Counted from the stretch's first letter, positions 37,197-47,067 are shown. The stretch: 64,000 nucleotides of DNA from Aliiroseovarius marinus (GCF_004360145.1 NZ_ML178713.1:1-64000), one strand, 5' to 3'. Numbers and translations are program-made. Notes: generated by a model from the letters alone, not told the origin.

Positions 37197-38093
37197 ATGG
37201 TTTCCCAAGATGGTCTAACGGCGTTCATGCTGGCTGCAGAACTCGGGTCTTTTTCAGCGGCGGCGCGGCGGATGGGGAAGGTGCAATCCGCTGTCTCCAC
37301 CGCGATTGCCAATCTTGAAATCGATACGGGCGTCACGCTGTTCGATCGCTCCGGGCGTTTGCCGGTTCTGACGGATGAGGGGCGGGCGCTCTTGCCCTAT
37401 GCGCGTGCAATTTCCTTGGGGCAGAAAGAGCTGATGGCCAAGGCCGGGTCGCTGTCCGAAGGGATCGAACACCGGTTAAGCGTGGCCATCGAACAGGGAT
37501 TGAGCCTGCCGCCGGTTCTGGATGCGCTTGCTGAATTTGCCCAGACCTTCCCGACGGTCGAGCTTGAACTGCTGTCCCCGGGGATGAACGACACGCCCGA
37601 GCTTTTGATCTCGGGCCGTACCGATCTGGGCCTGATGACTGAACAGGAAAGCTATCCGCTGGGGTTCCAGTTTCGCGGTGTCGGACATGCCGCGCATATT
37701 ATTGTATGTGCACCTGAACACCCGCTTGCCGGGGCGCAGCCTGTCGGTTTGGGCGCGCTGAGGGAGCATCGGCAGATTGTGCTGCACAGTCGTTCGCAGG
37801 GGCGGGACGGGTCCGTTCTTGCCGAAAAAAGCCCTATGCTGTGGGAGGCTGAGAACCCAAACCTGATCGTCGAGATGGTGCTGTCTGGCCTTGGCTGGGC
37901 CGAACTTCCTTACGCCGTTGTCCACACCCAGATCGCGCAGGGGAAACTGATCCGGCTGGCGACCAGTTTTCAGCAGAGTGACGATCTGGCAGGTGTGGAT
38001 GTGGTCTGGACGGAACGCCGCGGATTGGGCGCCGCAGGCAGCTGGTTGCGTGATCGCCTGATGTCGCTACCGCAGGACGCGTGGCGGGGTTGA
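37197..38093 (+). CDS. LysR family transcriptional regulator
   Basis: A 298-aa LysR regulator. The winged HTH is at residues 1-60 (LTAFMLAAELGSFSAAARRMGKVQSAVSTAIANLEIDTGVTLFDRSGR); the C-terminal two-lobed effector domain spans about 90-295. It is divergent from the PACE pump with only 83 bases between starts, so it most likely controls the pump in response to its substrate, as AceR does. Confidence 0.92.
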   Translation: MVSQDGLTAFMLAAELGSFSAAARRMGKVQSAVSTAIANLEIDTGVTLFDRSGRLPVLTDEGRALLPYARAISLGQKELMAKAGSLSEGIEHRLSVAIEQGLSLPPVLDALAEFAQTFPTVELELLSPGMNDTPELLISGRTDLGLMTEQESYPLGFQFRGVGHAAHIIVCAPEHPLAGAQPVGLGALREHRQIVLHSRSQGRDGSVLAEKSPMLWEAENPNLIVEMVLSGLGWAELPYAVVHTQIAQGKLIRLATSFQQSDDLAGVDVVWTERRGLGAAGSWLRDRLMSLPQDAWRG

Positions 38094-38199
38094 GGTTCCG
38101 ACCGGAAATCCATTGGAATTCTCACGATCCTCTCTTACAAATCCGGTGATACCTCCTATGTTAAGGTTGATAACATCATTCAATTGGCAAGGGACAGCC

Positions 38200-39333
38200 A
38201 TGTTTCGTTCATTCATTCTTCTGTGCGCCACACTGATCGCAACCCCCACCTTCGCGGACGAGGTCTATCGCTTTGGCGATGACGCTTATATAGCGGGCGA
38301 TAATGTCACCCTGTCGGGCGAGGCCGTGGATGACGCCTTTGTGGTGGGCAACACGATTGTGGTTTCGGCCCCGGTAAGCGGTAGCGCCCATGCGGGTGGC
38401 CGGTCGGTGTCGATTTCGGCCCCGGTGGGGCAGAGCCTTTATGCGGCAGGGATGAACGTGAATGTTTCGGCCCCGGTTGGCGGCGACGCACAGCTTCTGG
38501 GCGACACCGTTCTGGTCACCGCGCCGATCTCGGGCGATCTGCGCCTTGGTGCGCAGCGGGCCGAGATTACGGCGTCCATTGGCGATGATGCACTGATCGC
38601 GGCAGAACATATCCTGCTGACCGAAACCATCGCGGGCGATGCTAGCCTGTCCACGAAAACCATTAGCTTTGGCGAGAACGCCCGCATCGAAGGCACGCTA
38701 TATCTCTATGCGGACGACCCCGAAGCGATTGAAATCCCGGCCCATGTTGTGCCCGCGGATCGGATCGAGCGTCACGACGCCGATGCATTTGATCCGACAG
38801 CAGACCCTGAAGGTGGCGCGACCGTAGACACCAGCGGCGGCTGGAGTTCGTGGCTTGGTGGCAAAGTGACCTCGATCCTGATCCTGACCGCGCTGGCGAC
38901 GTTGATTGCAGCTTTGGCGCCGGGTTTCCTGATGAATCTGCGCGAGCGCACGTTGGAGACCCCGATGCGTGCCTTGTGGATGGGCTTCTTGTCGATCTCG
39001 GCGTTGGCCGGGTCGCTGTTCCTGTTTGCCTTGACGGGCTATGGCATCCTGCTGGTTCCGGCCTCGATCGTGCTGGCGGTGCTTCTGGGCGTCGCGGGCT
39101 ATGTGATTGGCAGCTATATTCTGGGCGTAGGCGTGATGAGCGCGCTCAGCCGCCCGTTGCCAGAAACCCTGTCCGAACGCGCCATCGCGGCGGCTGTGGG
39201 TGCGGTGGCTGTGACGCTGCTGGCCTTGATCCCCGTGATCGGCTGGATCGGCGTGCTGGCGGTTGCGATTGCCGGGGCAGGGGCGCTGATCATCCGCTGG
39301 TTCGCACCGGGCTTTTATACCGAGCTGCGCTAA
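38200..39333 (+). CDS. Exported polymer-forming (bactofilin-like) protein with C-terminal membrane domain
   Basis: A 377-aa protein: signal peptide FILLCATLIATPTFA, then a beta-helix-like repetitive part of residues 25-180 with recurring units (VSAPVSGSAHAGGRSVSISAPVGQ, VNVSAPVGGDAQLLGD, VLVTAPISGDLRLGAQ). Residues about 225-375 hold four or five transmembrane helices. The repeats resemble bactofilin-type polymer-forming domains, here apparently outside the cytoplasm and anchored at the C-terminus. GGGACAGCC precedes the ATG. Role unknown; an envelope scaffold is a reasonable guess. Confidence 0.75.
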   Translation: MFRSFILLCATLIATPTFADEVYRFGDDAYIAGDNVTLSGEAVDDAFVVGNTIVVSAPVSGSAHAGGRSVSISAPVGQSLYAAGMNVNVSAPVGGDAQLLGDTVLVTAPISGDLRLGAQRAEITASIGDDALIAAEHILLTETIAGDASLSTKTISFGENARIEGTLYLYADDPEAIEIPAHVVPADRIERHDADAFDPTADPEGGATVDTSGGWSSWLGGKVTSILILTALATLIAALAPGFLMNLRERTLETPMRALWMGFLSISALAGSLFLFALTGYGILLVPASIVLAVLLGVAGYVIGSYILGVGVMSALSRPLPETLSERAIAAAVGAVAVTLLALIPVIGWIGVLAVAIAGAGALIIRWFAPGFYTELR

Positions 39334-39403
39334 ACTGCGCCCATCGGGCACGCGTCTGGCCTATCGGCTCGAACCCCCGTTTTGATACGAGTATCCTGAA
39401 GCC

Positions 39404-40162
39404 ATGAGAGTAACCGCTTTTATAGCCGTTGTGATGACGCTTGTCGGCGCGCTTCCCGCCCATGCGGATTGCGTGGTGCTGCTGCATGGGCTTGCGCGAT
39501 CCGCGTCGTCCATGTGGGTGATGGAGGAGGCGTTGGAGGCCGAGGGGTATAAGGTCATCAACCTTGGCTATCCGTCGACCAAGGCCGAGATTCCTGTTTT
39601 GGCAAATACGGCCATCCCCCCTGCGGTCGCGGAGTGTGGGGACGAAAGGCTGCACTTTGTCACCCACTCGATGGGCGGCATCCTAGTGCGCGTCTGGTTG
39701 GACGATAATCACCCTGAAAATCTAGGGCGCGTCGTGATGCTAGCCCCGCCCAACCAGGGCTCGCAACTGGTAGATGAATTTGCCGAGCTGGAGCCGTTCG
39801 AGTGGATCAACGGCCCTGCCGGGTTGCAGCTGGGCACGGGGCAGGATTCGGTGCCCAACCAAACGGGCCGCGCCCAGTTTGAACTGGGCGTGATCGCGGG
39901 TAACCGGTCGTTGAACCCAATCTATTCAGCGGTGATTGACGGAGCGGATGACGGGAAGGTCTCGGTCGAAAGCACGCGGGTCGAGGGGATGGATGACCAC
40001 ATCACCCTTCCTGTGACCCACACGTTCATGATGGTGAACCCGCTGGTCATCACGCAGGTCGAAAACTTTTTGCGCGATGGCGCGTTTGAACACGGGCTGA
40101 CGCTGGCCGACGTGCTGGATCGGATTGCCGTCGAAGCGGGCTATCGCAAGAAAACACCGTAA
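39404..40162 (+). CDS. Exported alpha/beta hydrolase (lipase-like)
   Basis: A 252-aa protein with signal peptide ([19 protein letters not shown]). [22 protein letters not shown] carries the oxyanion-hole HG motif, [17 protein letters not shown] the nucleophile Ser, and [14 protein letters not shown] the likely catalytic His. It resembles PGAP1-like/triacylglycerol lipase-type hydrolases. Periplasmic location follows from the signal peptide. Substrate not known. Confidence 0.85.
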   Translation: MRVTAFIAVVMTLVGALPAHADCVVLLHGLARSASSMWVMEEALEAEGYKVINLGYPSTKAEIPVLANTAIPPAVAECGDERLHFVTHSMGGILVRVWLDDNHPENLGRVVMLAPPNQGSQLVDEFAELEPFEWINGPAGLQLGTGQDSVPNQTGRAQFELGVIAGNRSLNPIYSAVIDGADDGKVSVESTRVEGMDDHITLPVTHTFMMVNPLVITQVENFLRDGAFEHGLTLADVLDRIAVEAGYRKKTP

Positions 40163-40179
40163 CGGGATTTGCCGCCCGC

Positions 40180-40214
40180 CAAATAAAGGTCAGGCGGCGG
40201 TTAAACCGCCTGAC
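40180..40214 (-). terminator. Probable terminator of hemN
   Basis: On the minus strand GTCAGGCGG/CCGCCTGAC with an 8-base loop spans the hemN stop codon and is followed by CTTTATTTG. The T run is broken, so strength is uncertain. Confidence 0.5.
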
Positions 40215-41556
40215 TATGTCCGCTTTCATTCATCTCGTAGGCGTCGAAGTGACGCGCGATGATGCGTGCAAGCGGGCGGGAATCGTCGCGGATCGTCAGA
40301 ACGTTGTCGACCAGATCCGTCGTGCCGGGCATCGCAGTCTCAAGCCCGCTGACCCAGTCCAGTAGGGTCTCAATGGGAAGTGATTGCTCTTTCGCCAGCG
40401 CGGCCAGATCGGCGCGGAAATAGCACAGAAGCTCTTCGATCACGCGGCCCCGTGCGATGTCGTCGCCTTTGAACGCGTGGCCTTTGGCGGCGGTCAGCTT
40501 GCCGTCGCGCGCGGCGGCCTGATATTTCGCGGTGGCGGGCTGGTTCTGTACGTAACCTTGCGGATAGCGCGCGATCGAACTTGCGCCGACACCCATCAGC
40601 ACCTCGGATGCGTCTTCGGTATAGCCTTGGAAGTTCCGCTTCATTGTCCCCGCTTTGTGTGCTTTCGCCAGCCCGTCCGAGGGTAGGGCAAAGTGGTCGA
40701 TGCCGATCTCGTCATAGCCAGCCGCCACGAACAGGTCGCGGGCGGTGTTGAACAGATCCAAACGTTCTTCGGCCGAGGGCAAGGCCTCGGTCGGGATCAG
40801 GGTTTGGCGGCGTGCCATCCACGGAACGTGGGCATAGCCGAACAGGGCAACCCGATCCGGGCCAAGGCTGATCAGCTTTTCAACCGAATCCGTAATCCGC
40901 GCGATGTTCTGATGCGGCAGACCATACAGGATATCCATGTTCAGACTGTCGATCCCGCGCGCGCGCAAGCCATCGACGGCCTCTTTCGTCACTTCATAGC
41001 TTTGCGGACGGCCAATGACCTCTTGGATCATCGGATCGAAATCCTGAACACCGATCGAGGCGCGGTTCATGCCAGCCGCCGCCAGTGCGTCCAGACGGGC
41101 GTCGTCGACTTCGGATGGATCAATCTCGACCGAGAACTGCGCGCCTTCGGCAAGCGGCATCGTGTTCAGAATGGCATCGGTCAGATCCGAGATCATCTCG
41201 GGCTGCAGCAGGGTAGGCGTGCCGCCACCCCAATGCAGATGCTCGATCTCGATCCCCGGGGCGAGCAGCGATTTGATCGTCGCAAGCTCGGCCTTCAGGC
41301 TGTCCACATAGGCAGCCACGGGTTCAGCCGTCGATGTGCCCTGCGTACGACAGGCGCAGAACCAGCACAGGCGGCGGCAAAACGGGATGTGGACATACAG
41401 CGAAACCTTGTTGCCCGACGGGATCGCGCTGATCCATTTGGCAAGCGTCTCGGGACCGAAGCCTGCCTTGAAATGCGGGGCGGTCGGGTAGCTGGTGTAG
41501 CGGGGCACGCGCGCGTCAAAAAGACCGAGGCGTTTCAGTTGCGTAAGTGTCTGCAT
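40201..41556 (-). CDS. hemN: Oxygen-independent coproporphyrinogen III oxidase
   Basis: A 451-aa radical SAM enzyme that decarboxylates coproporphyrinogen III without oxygen in haem and bacteriochlorophyll synthesis. The cluster motif is in YVHIPFCRRLCWFCACRTQG (CxxxCxxC), followed by LHWGGGTPTLLQPEMI, FSVEIDPSEVD, ASIGVQDFDP and NMDILYGLPHQ, all hallmarks of true HemN rather than HemW. It is divergent from fnrL with a perfect FnrL box between them, as in Rhodobacter. Upstream in-frame starts exist; 41556 gives the usual N-terminus. Confidence 0.95.
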   Translation of the reverse strand: MQTLTQLKRLGLFDARVPRYTSYPTAPHFKAGFGPETLAKWISAIPSGNKVSLYVHIPFCRRLCWFCACRTQGTSTAEPVAAYVDSLKAELATIKSLLAPGIEIEHLHWGGGTPTLLQPEMISDLTDAILNTMPLAEGAQFSVEIDPSEVDDARLDALAAAGMNRASIGVQDFDPMIQEVIGRPQSYEVTKEAVDGLRARGIDSLNMDILYGLPHQNIARITDSVEKLISLGPDRVALFGYAHVPWMARRQTLIPTEALPSAEERLDLFNTARDLFVAAGYDEIGIDHFALPSDGLAKAHKAGTMKRNFQGYTEDASEVLMGVGASSIARYPQGYVQNQPATAKYQAAARDGKLTAAKGHAFKGDDIARGRVIEELLCYFRADLAALAKEQSLPIETLLDWVSGLETAMPGTTDLVDNVLTIRDDSRPLARIIARHFDAYEMNESGHSQAV

Positions 41557-41591
41557 TCGAATACGCTGTAACACCAAACGCGCCGCATACT

Positions 41592-41605
41592 TTGATCAGG
41601 ATCAA
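41592..41605. promoter_or_regulatory. FnrL box between hemN and fnrL
   Basis: Perfect palindrome TTGATCAGGATCAA, 35 bases from the hemN start and 29 from the fnrL start. The same 14-mer occurs before the peroxidase gene. It probably activates hemN at low oxygen and, being so close to the fnrL start, may also autoregulate fnrL. Confidence 0.85.
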
Positions 41606-41634
41606 AGCAAGATACTTCTCTTGTTCAGGAAACC

Positions 41635-42375
41635 ATGAACGATACCAGTTTCAACCCCAGGGATTGCGGAACGTGTCCGATTCGCCACCGTGCCGTGTGT
41701 TCGCGCTGCGAACCGGATGAGTTGGAGCATCTGGACGACATCAAGTACTACCGCACCTATGAAGCAGGCCAGCCCGTTATCTGGGCCGGTGACCCGATGG
41801 AGTTTGTGGCCAGCGTGGTCACCGGGATCGCAACCCTGAGCCAAACAATGGAAGACGGGCGGACCCAGATGGTCGGCCTGCTGCTGCCGTCGGACTTCAT
41901 TGGCCGTCCGGGGCGCGAGCAAGCGCCGTTTGACGTGGTTGCCGTCACCGACCTCACCCTGTGCTGTTTCCGTAAGAAACCGTTTGAGGATCTGATGGGC
42001 TCGACCCCGTCGATCGGCGGACGGTTGTTGCAAATGACCTTGGACGAGCTGGACAGCGCGCGGGAATGGATGCTGGTTCTGGGCCGCAAAACCGCACGTG
42101 AAAAGATTGCCAGCCTTCTGATGATCATCGCGCGCCGCGATGCTGCGCTGCACAAGCGTCTTCCCAAGGATGGGATGGAGTTCGATCTGCCGCTGACGCG
42201 CGAAGCGATGGCGGACTATCTTGGTCTGACGCTGGAAACGGTCAGCCGCCAGATTTCGGCGTTGAAAAAGGCCGGGGTAATCATTCTTCAGGGTAAGCGC
42301 CAAGTGCAAATCCCCGACCTGCAAAGACTGGTGTCCGAGACCGGGGATGATGTGGACGGCGGTCACATTTTCTGA
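41635..42375 (+). CDS. fnrL: FnrL, oxygen-sensing Crp/Fnr family regulator
   Basis: A 246-aa Fnr homologue. N-terminal cysteines C11, C14, C22 and C25 and central C110/C111 supply the ligands of an oxygen-labile [4Fe-4S] cluster. A cyclic-nucleotide-binding-type beta barrel spans about 30-145, and the C-terminal HTH has LPLTREAMADYLGLTLETVSRQISALKKAGVI, whose ETVSR helix matches Fnr DNA specificity for TTGAT half-sites. Such half-sites occur before five operons in this window. Position next to hemN and usp-cco matches Rhodobacter FnrL. Confidence 0.95.
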   Translation: MNDTSFNPRDCGTCPIRHRAVCSRCEPDELEHLDDIKYYRTYEAGQPVIWAGDPMEFVASVVTGIATLSQTMEDGRTQMVGLLLPSDFIGRPGREQAPFDVVAVTDLTLCCFRKKPFEDLMGSTPSIGGRLLQMTLDELDSAREWMLVLGRKTAREKIASLLMIIARRDAALHKRLPKDGMEFDLPLTREAMADYLGLTLETVSRQISALKKAGVIILQGKRQVQIPDLQRLVSETGDDVDGGHIF

Positions 42376-42392
42376 ACCGCCGCCCGCTGTTC

Positions 42393-43232
42393 TTAGTGGG
42401 CCATCAGCACCGGAACCTCAGCAATTTCAAGCATATGTCGGGTCGCGCCGCCCAGAATGCTCTCGCGGAAGCGCGAGTGACCATAGGCGCCCATCACGAT
42501 CAGGTCTGCATTCTTGTCGCTGGCGTGACGGTTCAGGATGTCCGCGATACGCGGCATGGTTTTTGCCAAAACCGAGACCTCGGCCCGGACGCCGTGACGT
42601 GCCAGCATCTGGCTAAGCGCACCGCCCGGATCCGATCGCTCGGGCCCGTGCTGAGGCGGATCTATGACGGCGATCGAGATCGATTCGGCGGCTTTCAGGA
42701 ACGGCATGGCCGCGCGAATCGCGCGCAGCGATTCGGGGCTTTCGTTCCACGCGATCACAACACTGGTAGGGGCCTGCGTCAGCGACACGTCATCTGGCAG
42801 CACAAGAACCGGGACACCGCCGTCGAACATAGCACTTTCGATGATGGCCTCGTCACTGTGGCCGCGACCTTCGCCGTAGGGGCGGGGCAGGATGACCAGA
42901 TCCGCGAATCGAGACCGGTGCGAGACCACATGGTTCAGTGTAACCGATTGAGTGGCCAGCGCCGTGGTCGACCAAGGCATCACGTTTGACGACAGAATTT
43001 GCCGGATATTTTGCTCTAGCGCTTCGATGTCTTCGCGGACCTGCGCCAAGTTATCCTGCACCACCATTGCGGAGGCGCCAGCATAGTAAAACCCCTGCTG
43101 AGACGGGTCTATGCCAAGGCACAAAGCGTCAAGATGCGCGTCGAACCGCTCGGACAGGCAACGCGCGGTGTCCAACGCAGGGCGGAACAGCGTGTCATCT
43201 GTTATGATTGTCATAATCGTTTTGTAGTCCAT
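42393..43232 (-). CDS. Universal stress protein, two tandem Usp domains
   Basis: A 279-aa protein with two Usp domains, residues about 1-145 and 150-279. The second has ATP-binding-like DLIVMGAYGHSRFRESILGGATRHML; the first is less conserved. GGAGG precedes the ATG. Related genes lie between fnrL and ccoN in Rhodobacter sphaeroides and are FnrL targets; the box at 43288-43301 supports that here. Confidence 0.92.
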   Translation of the reverse strand: MDYKTIMTIITDDTLFRPALDTARCLSERFDAHLDALCLGIDPSQQGFYYAGASAMVVQDNLAQVREDIEALEQNIRQILSSNVMPWSTTALATQSVTLNHVVSHRSRFADLVILPRPYGEGRGHSDEAIIESAMFDGGVPVLVLPDDVSLTQAPTSVVIAWNESPESLRAIRAAMPFLKAAESISIAVIDPPQHGPERSDPGGALSQMLARHGVRAEVSVLAKTMPRIADILNRHASDKNADLIVMGAYGHSRFRESILGGATRHMLEIAEVPVLMAH

Positions 43233-43287
43233 GTCAGGCCTCCAGCGAATGTCACTAAAAGGGTGCCAAGCCTTCCCCTGTGACGCT

Positions 43288-43301
43288 TTGACATGGGTCA
43301 A
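43288..43301 (-). promoter_or_regulatory. FnrL box upstream of the universal stress protein gene
   Basis: TTGACATGGGTCAA, an FNR-type palindrome with the C/G variant in both half-sites, 55 bases before the usp start. It is 31 bases from a second box, so usp and ccoNOQP probably have separate FnrL sites. Confidence 0.7.
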
Positions 43302-43331
43302 GCGTCGAAAACTGCGCAGGTGCGGCAAGTT

Positions 43332-43345
43332 TTGACATGGATCAA
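43332..43345 (+). promoter_or_regulatory. FnrL box upstream of ccoNOQP
   Basis: TTGACATGGATCAA matches TTGAY-N4-ATCAA and lies 100 bases before the ccoN start. Expected to activate the high-affinity oxidase at low oxygen. Confidence 0.8.
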
Positions 43346-43445
43346 GGCGAGGGGCTGGGGTTAAGTCCAAACCGACGAAAGTCGATAGGTGCCCCGAGTC
43401 TATTTAGGGTCAAGTGGGCACAAGACAATGACGAAGGGACGCAAA

Positions 43446-45047
43446 ATGTGGGATTACCTCAAACTGGTGATTTTCGCGCTGATAACAGTATTGGCCGCAA
43501 TCGCCGCTAGCTATGCCCGCGACGTAGCCTACCAAGTACACGCTATTCTGGTAGTTCTGATCGCGGCTGGCCTGTTCGTTTACACGCTGAGAGGCATTGG
43601 AAGCGAAAAGGTCGTTGAAACCGGATATATGGATGGGCCTATTCGCGTAGGTGCTGCCTTGACCGCCTTCTGGGGCGTCGTAGGCTTCTTGGTCGGGACG
43701 TTCATCGCGTTCCAGCTGGCCTTTCCTGAACTGAACTTTGCCTGGGCCGAAGGCTATCTGAACTTTGGTCGCCTGCGCCCGCTGCACACCTCGGCAGTGA
43801 TTTTTGCGTTTGGTGGTACGGCACTGATCACCAGCTCGTTCTACGTGGTACAGCGTACCTCGGGTGCGCGCCTTTGGGGCGGCAACCTGGCGTGGTTCGT
43901 GTTCTGGGGCTATCAGATCATGATCCTGCTGGCCGCAACCGGCTATCTGCTGGGTGCTACCCACGGTAAAGAATACGCTGAACCCGAATGGTACATCGAC
44001 CTGTGGCTGACCATCGTTTGGGTGGCTTACCTGCTGGTGTTCCTGGGCACGCTGATGAAGCGCAAAGAGCCGCACATCTACGTTGCCAACTGGTTCTTCC
44101 TGTCCTTCATCGTCACCGTTGCCATGCTGCACGTTGTGAACAACCTGGCTGTTCCCGTGTCGATCTTCGGTTCGAAATCGGTACAGCTGTTCGCAGGTGT
44201 TCAGGACGCAATGACCCAGTGGTGGTACGGCCACAACGCTGTGGGCTTCTTCCTGACCGCTGGCTTCCTGGGCATGATGTACTACTTCGTTCCGAAGCAG
44301 GCTGAACGCCCGGTCTTCTCGTACAAACTGTCGATCATCCACTTCTGGGCTCTGATCTTCCTGTACATCTGGGCTGGTCCGCACCACCTGCACTACACCG
44401 CTCTGCCGGATTGGGCTTCGACCCTTGGTATGGTGTTCTCGATCGTACTGTGGATGCCCAGCTGGGGTGGTATGATCAACGGTCTGATGACCCTGTCGGG
44501 TGCATGGGACAAACTGCGCACCGACCCGGTGATCCGTATGATGGTTGTGTCCATCGGCTTCTACGGCATGTCGACCTTCGAAGGTCCGATGATGTCGATC
44601 CGCGCCGTGAACTCGCTGTCGCACTACACTGACTGGACCATTGGTCACGTACACTCGGGTGCTCTGGGCTGGAACGGCATGATCACCTTCGGGATGCTGT
44701 ACTTCCTGGTCCCCAAACTGTGGAACCGTGCAGGCCTTTACAGCCTGAAACTGGTCAGCTGGCACTTCTGGCTCGCCACCATCGGCATCGTTCTCTATGC
44801 CGCGTCGATGTGGGTAACCGGTATCATGGAAGGCCTGATGTGGCGTGAAGTTGATGCGCAAGGCTTCCTGGTGAACTCGTTCGCTGACACCGTTGCCGCG
44901 AAGTTCCCGATGTATGTGGTCCGTGGCCTGGGCGGGGTTCTGTTCCTCGGTGGTGCTCTGATCATGTGCTACAACCTCTGGATGACCGTGAAGCGTGCAC
45001 CGGCTGCTGAAGCAGCAGGCGACGCAGCTGCGGCTCCGGCCGAATAA
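43446..45047 (+). CDS. ccoN: cbb3-type cytochrome c oxidase subunit I
   Basis: A 533-aa catalytic subunit with 12 or more membrane helices carrying haems b and b3 and CuB. Histidine-bearing landmarks: [51 protein letters not shown] (CuB ligands) and [15 protein letters not shown] (haem ligands). The ATG at 43446 follows GAAGGGAC by 7 bases and yields the usual MWDYLKL start; upstream ATGs are not supported. The Ala-rich C-terminus ends APAE. Highly expressed codon pattern. Confidence 0.97.
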   Translation: MWDYLKLVIFALITVLAAIAASYARDVAYQVHAILVVLIAAGLFVYTLRGIGSEKVVETGYMDGPIRVGAALTAFWGVVGFLVGTFIAFQLAFPELNFAWAEGYLNFGRLRPLHTSAVIFAFGGTALITSSFYVVQRTSGARLWGGNLAWFVFWGYQIMILLAATGYLLGATHGKEYAEPEWYIDLWLTIVWVAYLLVFLGTLMKRKEPHIYVANWFFLSFIVTVAMLHVVNNLAVPVSIFGSKSVQLFAGVQDAMTQWWYGHNAVGFFLTAGFLGMMYYFVPKQAERPVFSYKLSIIHFWALIFLYIWAGPHHLHYTALPDWASTLGMVFSIVLWMPSWGGMINGLMTLSGAWDKLRTDPVIRMMVVSIGFYGMSTFEGPMMSIRAVNSLSHYTDWTIGHVHSGALGWNGMITFGMLYFLVPKLWNRAGLYSLKLVSWHFWLATIGIVLYAASMWVTGIMEGLMWREVDAQGFLVNSFADTVAAKFPMYVVRGLGGVLFLGGALIMCYNLWMTVKRAPAAEAAGDAAAAPAE

Positions 45048-45061
45048 GGAGGGAATGACTA

Positions 45062-45796
45062 ATGGGAATTCTCGACAAACACGTAGTTCTTGAAAAGAAC
45101 GCAACGCTTCTTCTGGTCGGTAGCCTTCTGGTTGTGACCGTGGGTGGCATCGTAGAGATCGCACCGCTCTTCTACCTCGAAAACACCATCGAGGATGTGG
45201 AAGGCGTGCGCCCCTACTCGCCGCTCGAGCTTGAGGGCCGGAACATCTATATCCGCGAGGGCTGCTATGTCTGTCACTCGCAGATGATCCGCCCGATGCG
45301 TGACGAAGTAGAGCGTTACGGCCACTACAGCCTTGCAGCTGAAAGCCAGTACGACCACCCGTTCCAGTGGGGCTCGAAGCGGACGGGGCCTGACCTTGCC
45401 CGCGTCGGTGGCCGCTACTCGGACGAATGGCATGTGGATCACCTTGTTGATCCGCAGTCGGTCGTGCCGGAATCGGTGATGCCGAAATACGCTTTCCTTT
45501 TGGATAAGCTGATCGAGCCGAAATACATCCAGGATGTGATGAAGACGAACCGGATCGTAGGTGTACCTTACACCGACGAACAGATCGCAAATGCGGAAGC
45601 AGACTGGCTGAGCCAGGCTGACCCGGATGGCGACAATTCGGACGTCGACGCGCTCCAGGCACGCTATCCGAAAGCGCAGGCGCGCAACTTCGATGGCAAG
45701 CCGGGTGTGTCCGAAATGGACGCTCTGATCGCCTATATGCAGATGTTGGGTACTCTGGTCGACTTCTCGACCTTCACGCCTGACGCAAGCCGGTAA
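45062..45796 (+). CDS. ccoO: cbb3-type cytochrome c oxidase subunit II (monohaem)
   Basis: A 244-aa membrane-anchored c-type cytochrome. An N-terminal helix ([18 protein letters not shown]) is followed by the haem site [13 protein letters not shown] (C68, C71, H72) and, as axial Met candidates, [30 protein letters not shown] is a family signature. AAGGAGGGAATGACT is the ribosome region 14 bases after ccoN. Confidence 0.97.
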   Translation: MGILDKHVVLEKNATLLLVGSLLVVTVGGIVEIAPLFYLENTIEDVEGVRPYSPLELEGRNIYIREGCYVCHSQMIRPMRDEVERYGHYSLAAESQYDHPFQWGSKRTGPDLARVGGRYSDEWHVDHLVDPQSVVPESVMPKYAFLLDKLIEPKYIQDVMKTNRIVGVPYTDEQIANAEADWLSQADPDGDNSDVDALQARYPKAQARNFDGKPGVSEMDALIAYMQMLGTLVDFSTFTPDASR

Positions 45797-45805
45797 GGAG
45801 TAGGG

Positions 45806-45985
45806 ATGATGGATACCTATAGCATTATGCGAGCCTTCGCTGACAGCTGGTTCCTGATCGCGATGTTCGCCTTTTTCATCGGGGCAGCTCTGTTTGCGTT
45901 CCGCCCGGGATCGAACAAGGTCCACAAGGACATCGCGAACATCCCGTTCCGCCATGAAGACAAACCTGCCGGTGACCGGGACTAA
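45806..45985 (+). CDS. ccoQ: cbb3-type oxidase subunit CcoQ (subunit IV)
   Basis: A 59-aa protein: MMDTYSIMRAFADSWFLIAM then FAFFIGAALFAFRPG, giving one membrane helix, and a polar tail (KDIANIPFRHED). It stabilises the assembled oxidase. The ATG at 45809 is an alternative start. GGAG lies upstream in GGTAAGGAGTAGGG, overlapping the ccoO stop. Confidence 0.93.
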   Translation: MMDTYSIMRAFADSWFLIAMFAFFIGAALFAFRPGSNKVHKDIANIPFRHEDKPAGDRD

Positions 45986-46020
45986 GTTCCCGGGCGCTCA
46001 GCTCAAAAGGAGTTGCGGCA

Positions 46021-46893
46021 ATGAGTAAAAAACCTGTTGAAAAGAAAGATCCCGATACGACGGGTCACGAGTGGGACGGCATTCAGGAGTTCAACAACCC
46101 GCTGCCCCGTTGGTGGGTCTGGGTGTTCTACCTGACGATCGTCTGGGGTATCTGGTACACTATCGCCTATCCTGCATGGCCGTTGATCAAAGGGGCCACC
46201 GCTGGTTACCTTGGGTTCTCGACCCGTGCGGAAGTTGCGGCAGAGATCGACCGTTTCAAGGGCATGAACAGCGAACTGGAGGCCCAACTGGCATCCGCTG
46301 ACCTGAACACGCTCACCCCCGGTTCGGATCTGCACAACTACGCCATTCAGTCGGGCCGTGCGACCTTCGCCACCTGGTGTTCGCAGTGTCACGGTTCGGG
46401 TGCAGCTGGCAACGTTGGGTACCCCAACCTCTTGGACAATGACTGGCTCTGGGGCGGCACGTTGGAAGACATCCAGATGACGGTTGCCTACGGCATCCGC
46501 TCTGAAGACAACGACGACACCCGTTATTCGGAAATGCCCGCTTTCGGTGACGACTATCTGAGCGACGAAGAAATCGCACAGGTTGTGGCCTACGCCATGT
46601 CGCTGTCGCCGGTGACCAAGGACGCCGCTGACATGTCGCTGGTTGCTGACGGTGCTGTGGTCTACGCCGACAACTGTTCGTCCTGCCACATGGAAGACGG
46701 CACGGGTGACCGTACCCAGGGTGCGCCTAACCTGACCGACGCCATCTGGCTGTTCGGTGACGACAAAGCGGCAATCACCGCGGTCGTTTCGGAAGGCCCC
46801 TACGGCGTTATGCCGGCCTGGAGCGGCAAGCTGACCGACAGCCAGATCAACGCTGTGTCGGCTTACATCCACCAGCTGGGCGGCGGCGAATAA
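46021..46893 (+). CDS. ccoP: cbb3-type cytochrome c oxidase subunit III (dihaem)
   Basis: A 290-aa dihaem cytochrome c that receives electrons from soluble cytochrome c. N-terminal GHEWDGIQEFNNPLPRWWVWVF is diagnostic, followed by a membrane helix (residues 31-52). Haem sites are CSQCH (120-124) and CSSCH (219-223); axial Met candidates occur in SEMPAFG and YGVMPAW. AAAAGGAG precedes the ATG. A strong terminator follows. Confidence 0.97.
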   Translation: MSKKPVEKKDPDTTGHEWDGIQEFNNPLPRWWVWVFYLTIVWGIWYTIAYPAWPLIKGATAGYLGFSTRAEVAAEIDRFKGMNSELEAQLASADLNTLTPGSDLHNYAIQSGRATFATWCSQCHGSGAAGNVGYPNLLDNDWLWGGTLEDIQMTVAYGIRSEDNDDTRYSEMPAFGDDYLSDEEIAQVVAYAMSLSPVTKDAADMSLVADGAVVYADNCSSCHMEDGTGDRTQGAPNLTDAIWLFGDDKAAITAVVSEGPYGVMPAWSGKLTDSQINAVSAYIHQLGGGE

Positions 46894-47032
46894 GCCCCGG
46901 CCACTGGCCCACAATATTCGTCCAAGCGTCCGCGCTCGGACGGCCCAAGATCCGGGGCCTCACTCCCCGGTCAAAGGCACCGACCTCTGATCCTGTTCGC
47001 GCGTTTCTCCGAGGTCGGTGCCGACAAATTTC

Positions 47033-47067
47033 GAAACCCGGGTGCTTCGCGCTCGGGTTTCTTTTTT
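47033..47067 (+). terminator. Rho-independent terminator of ccoNOQP
   Basis: A 13-bp stem beginning GAAACCCGGGTGC and closing GCGCTCGGGTTTC with one G-T pair and a tiny TTC loop (47033-47061), followed by TTTTTT. Confidence 0.9.

Noticed and set aside
43410-45662. A 750-codon minus-strand open frame across ccoN and ccoO
   Set aside because: Same effect: it mirrors membrane protein genes with clear identity and has no recognisable product or ribosome site.
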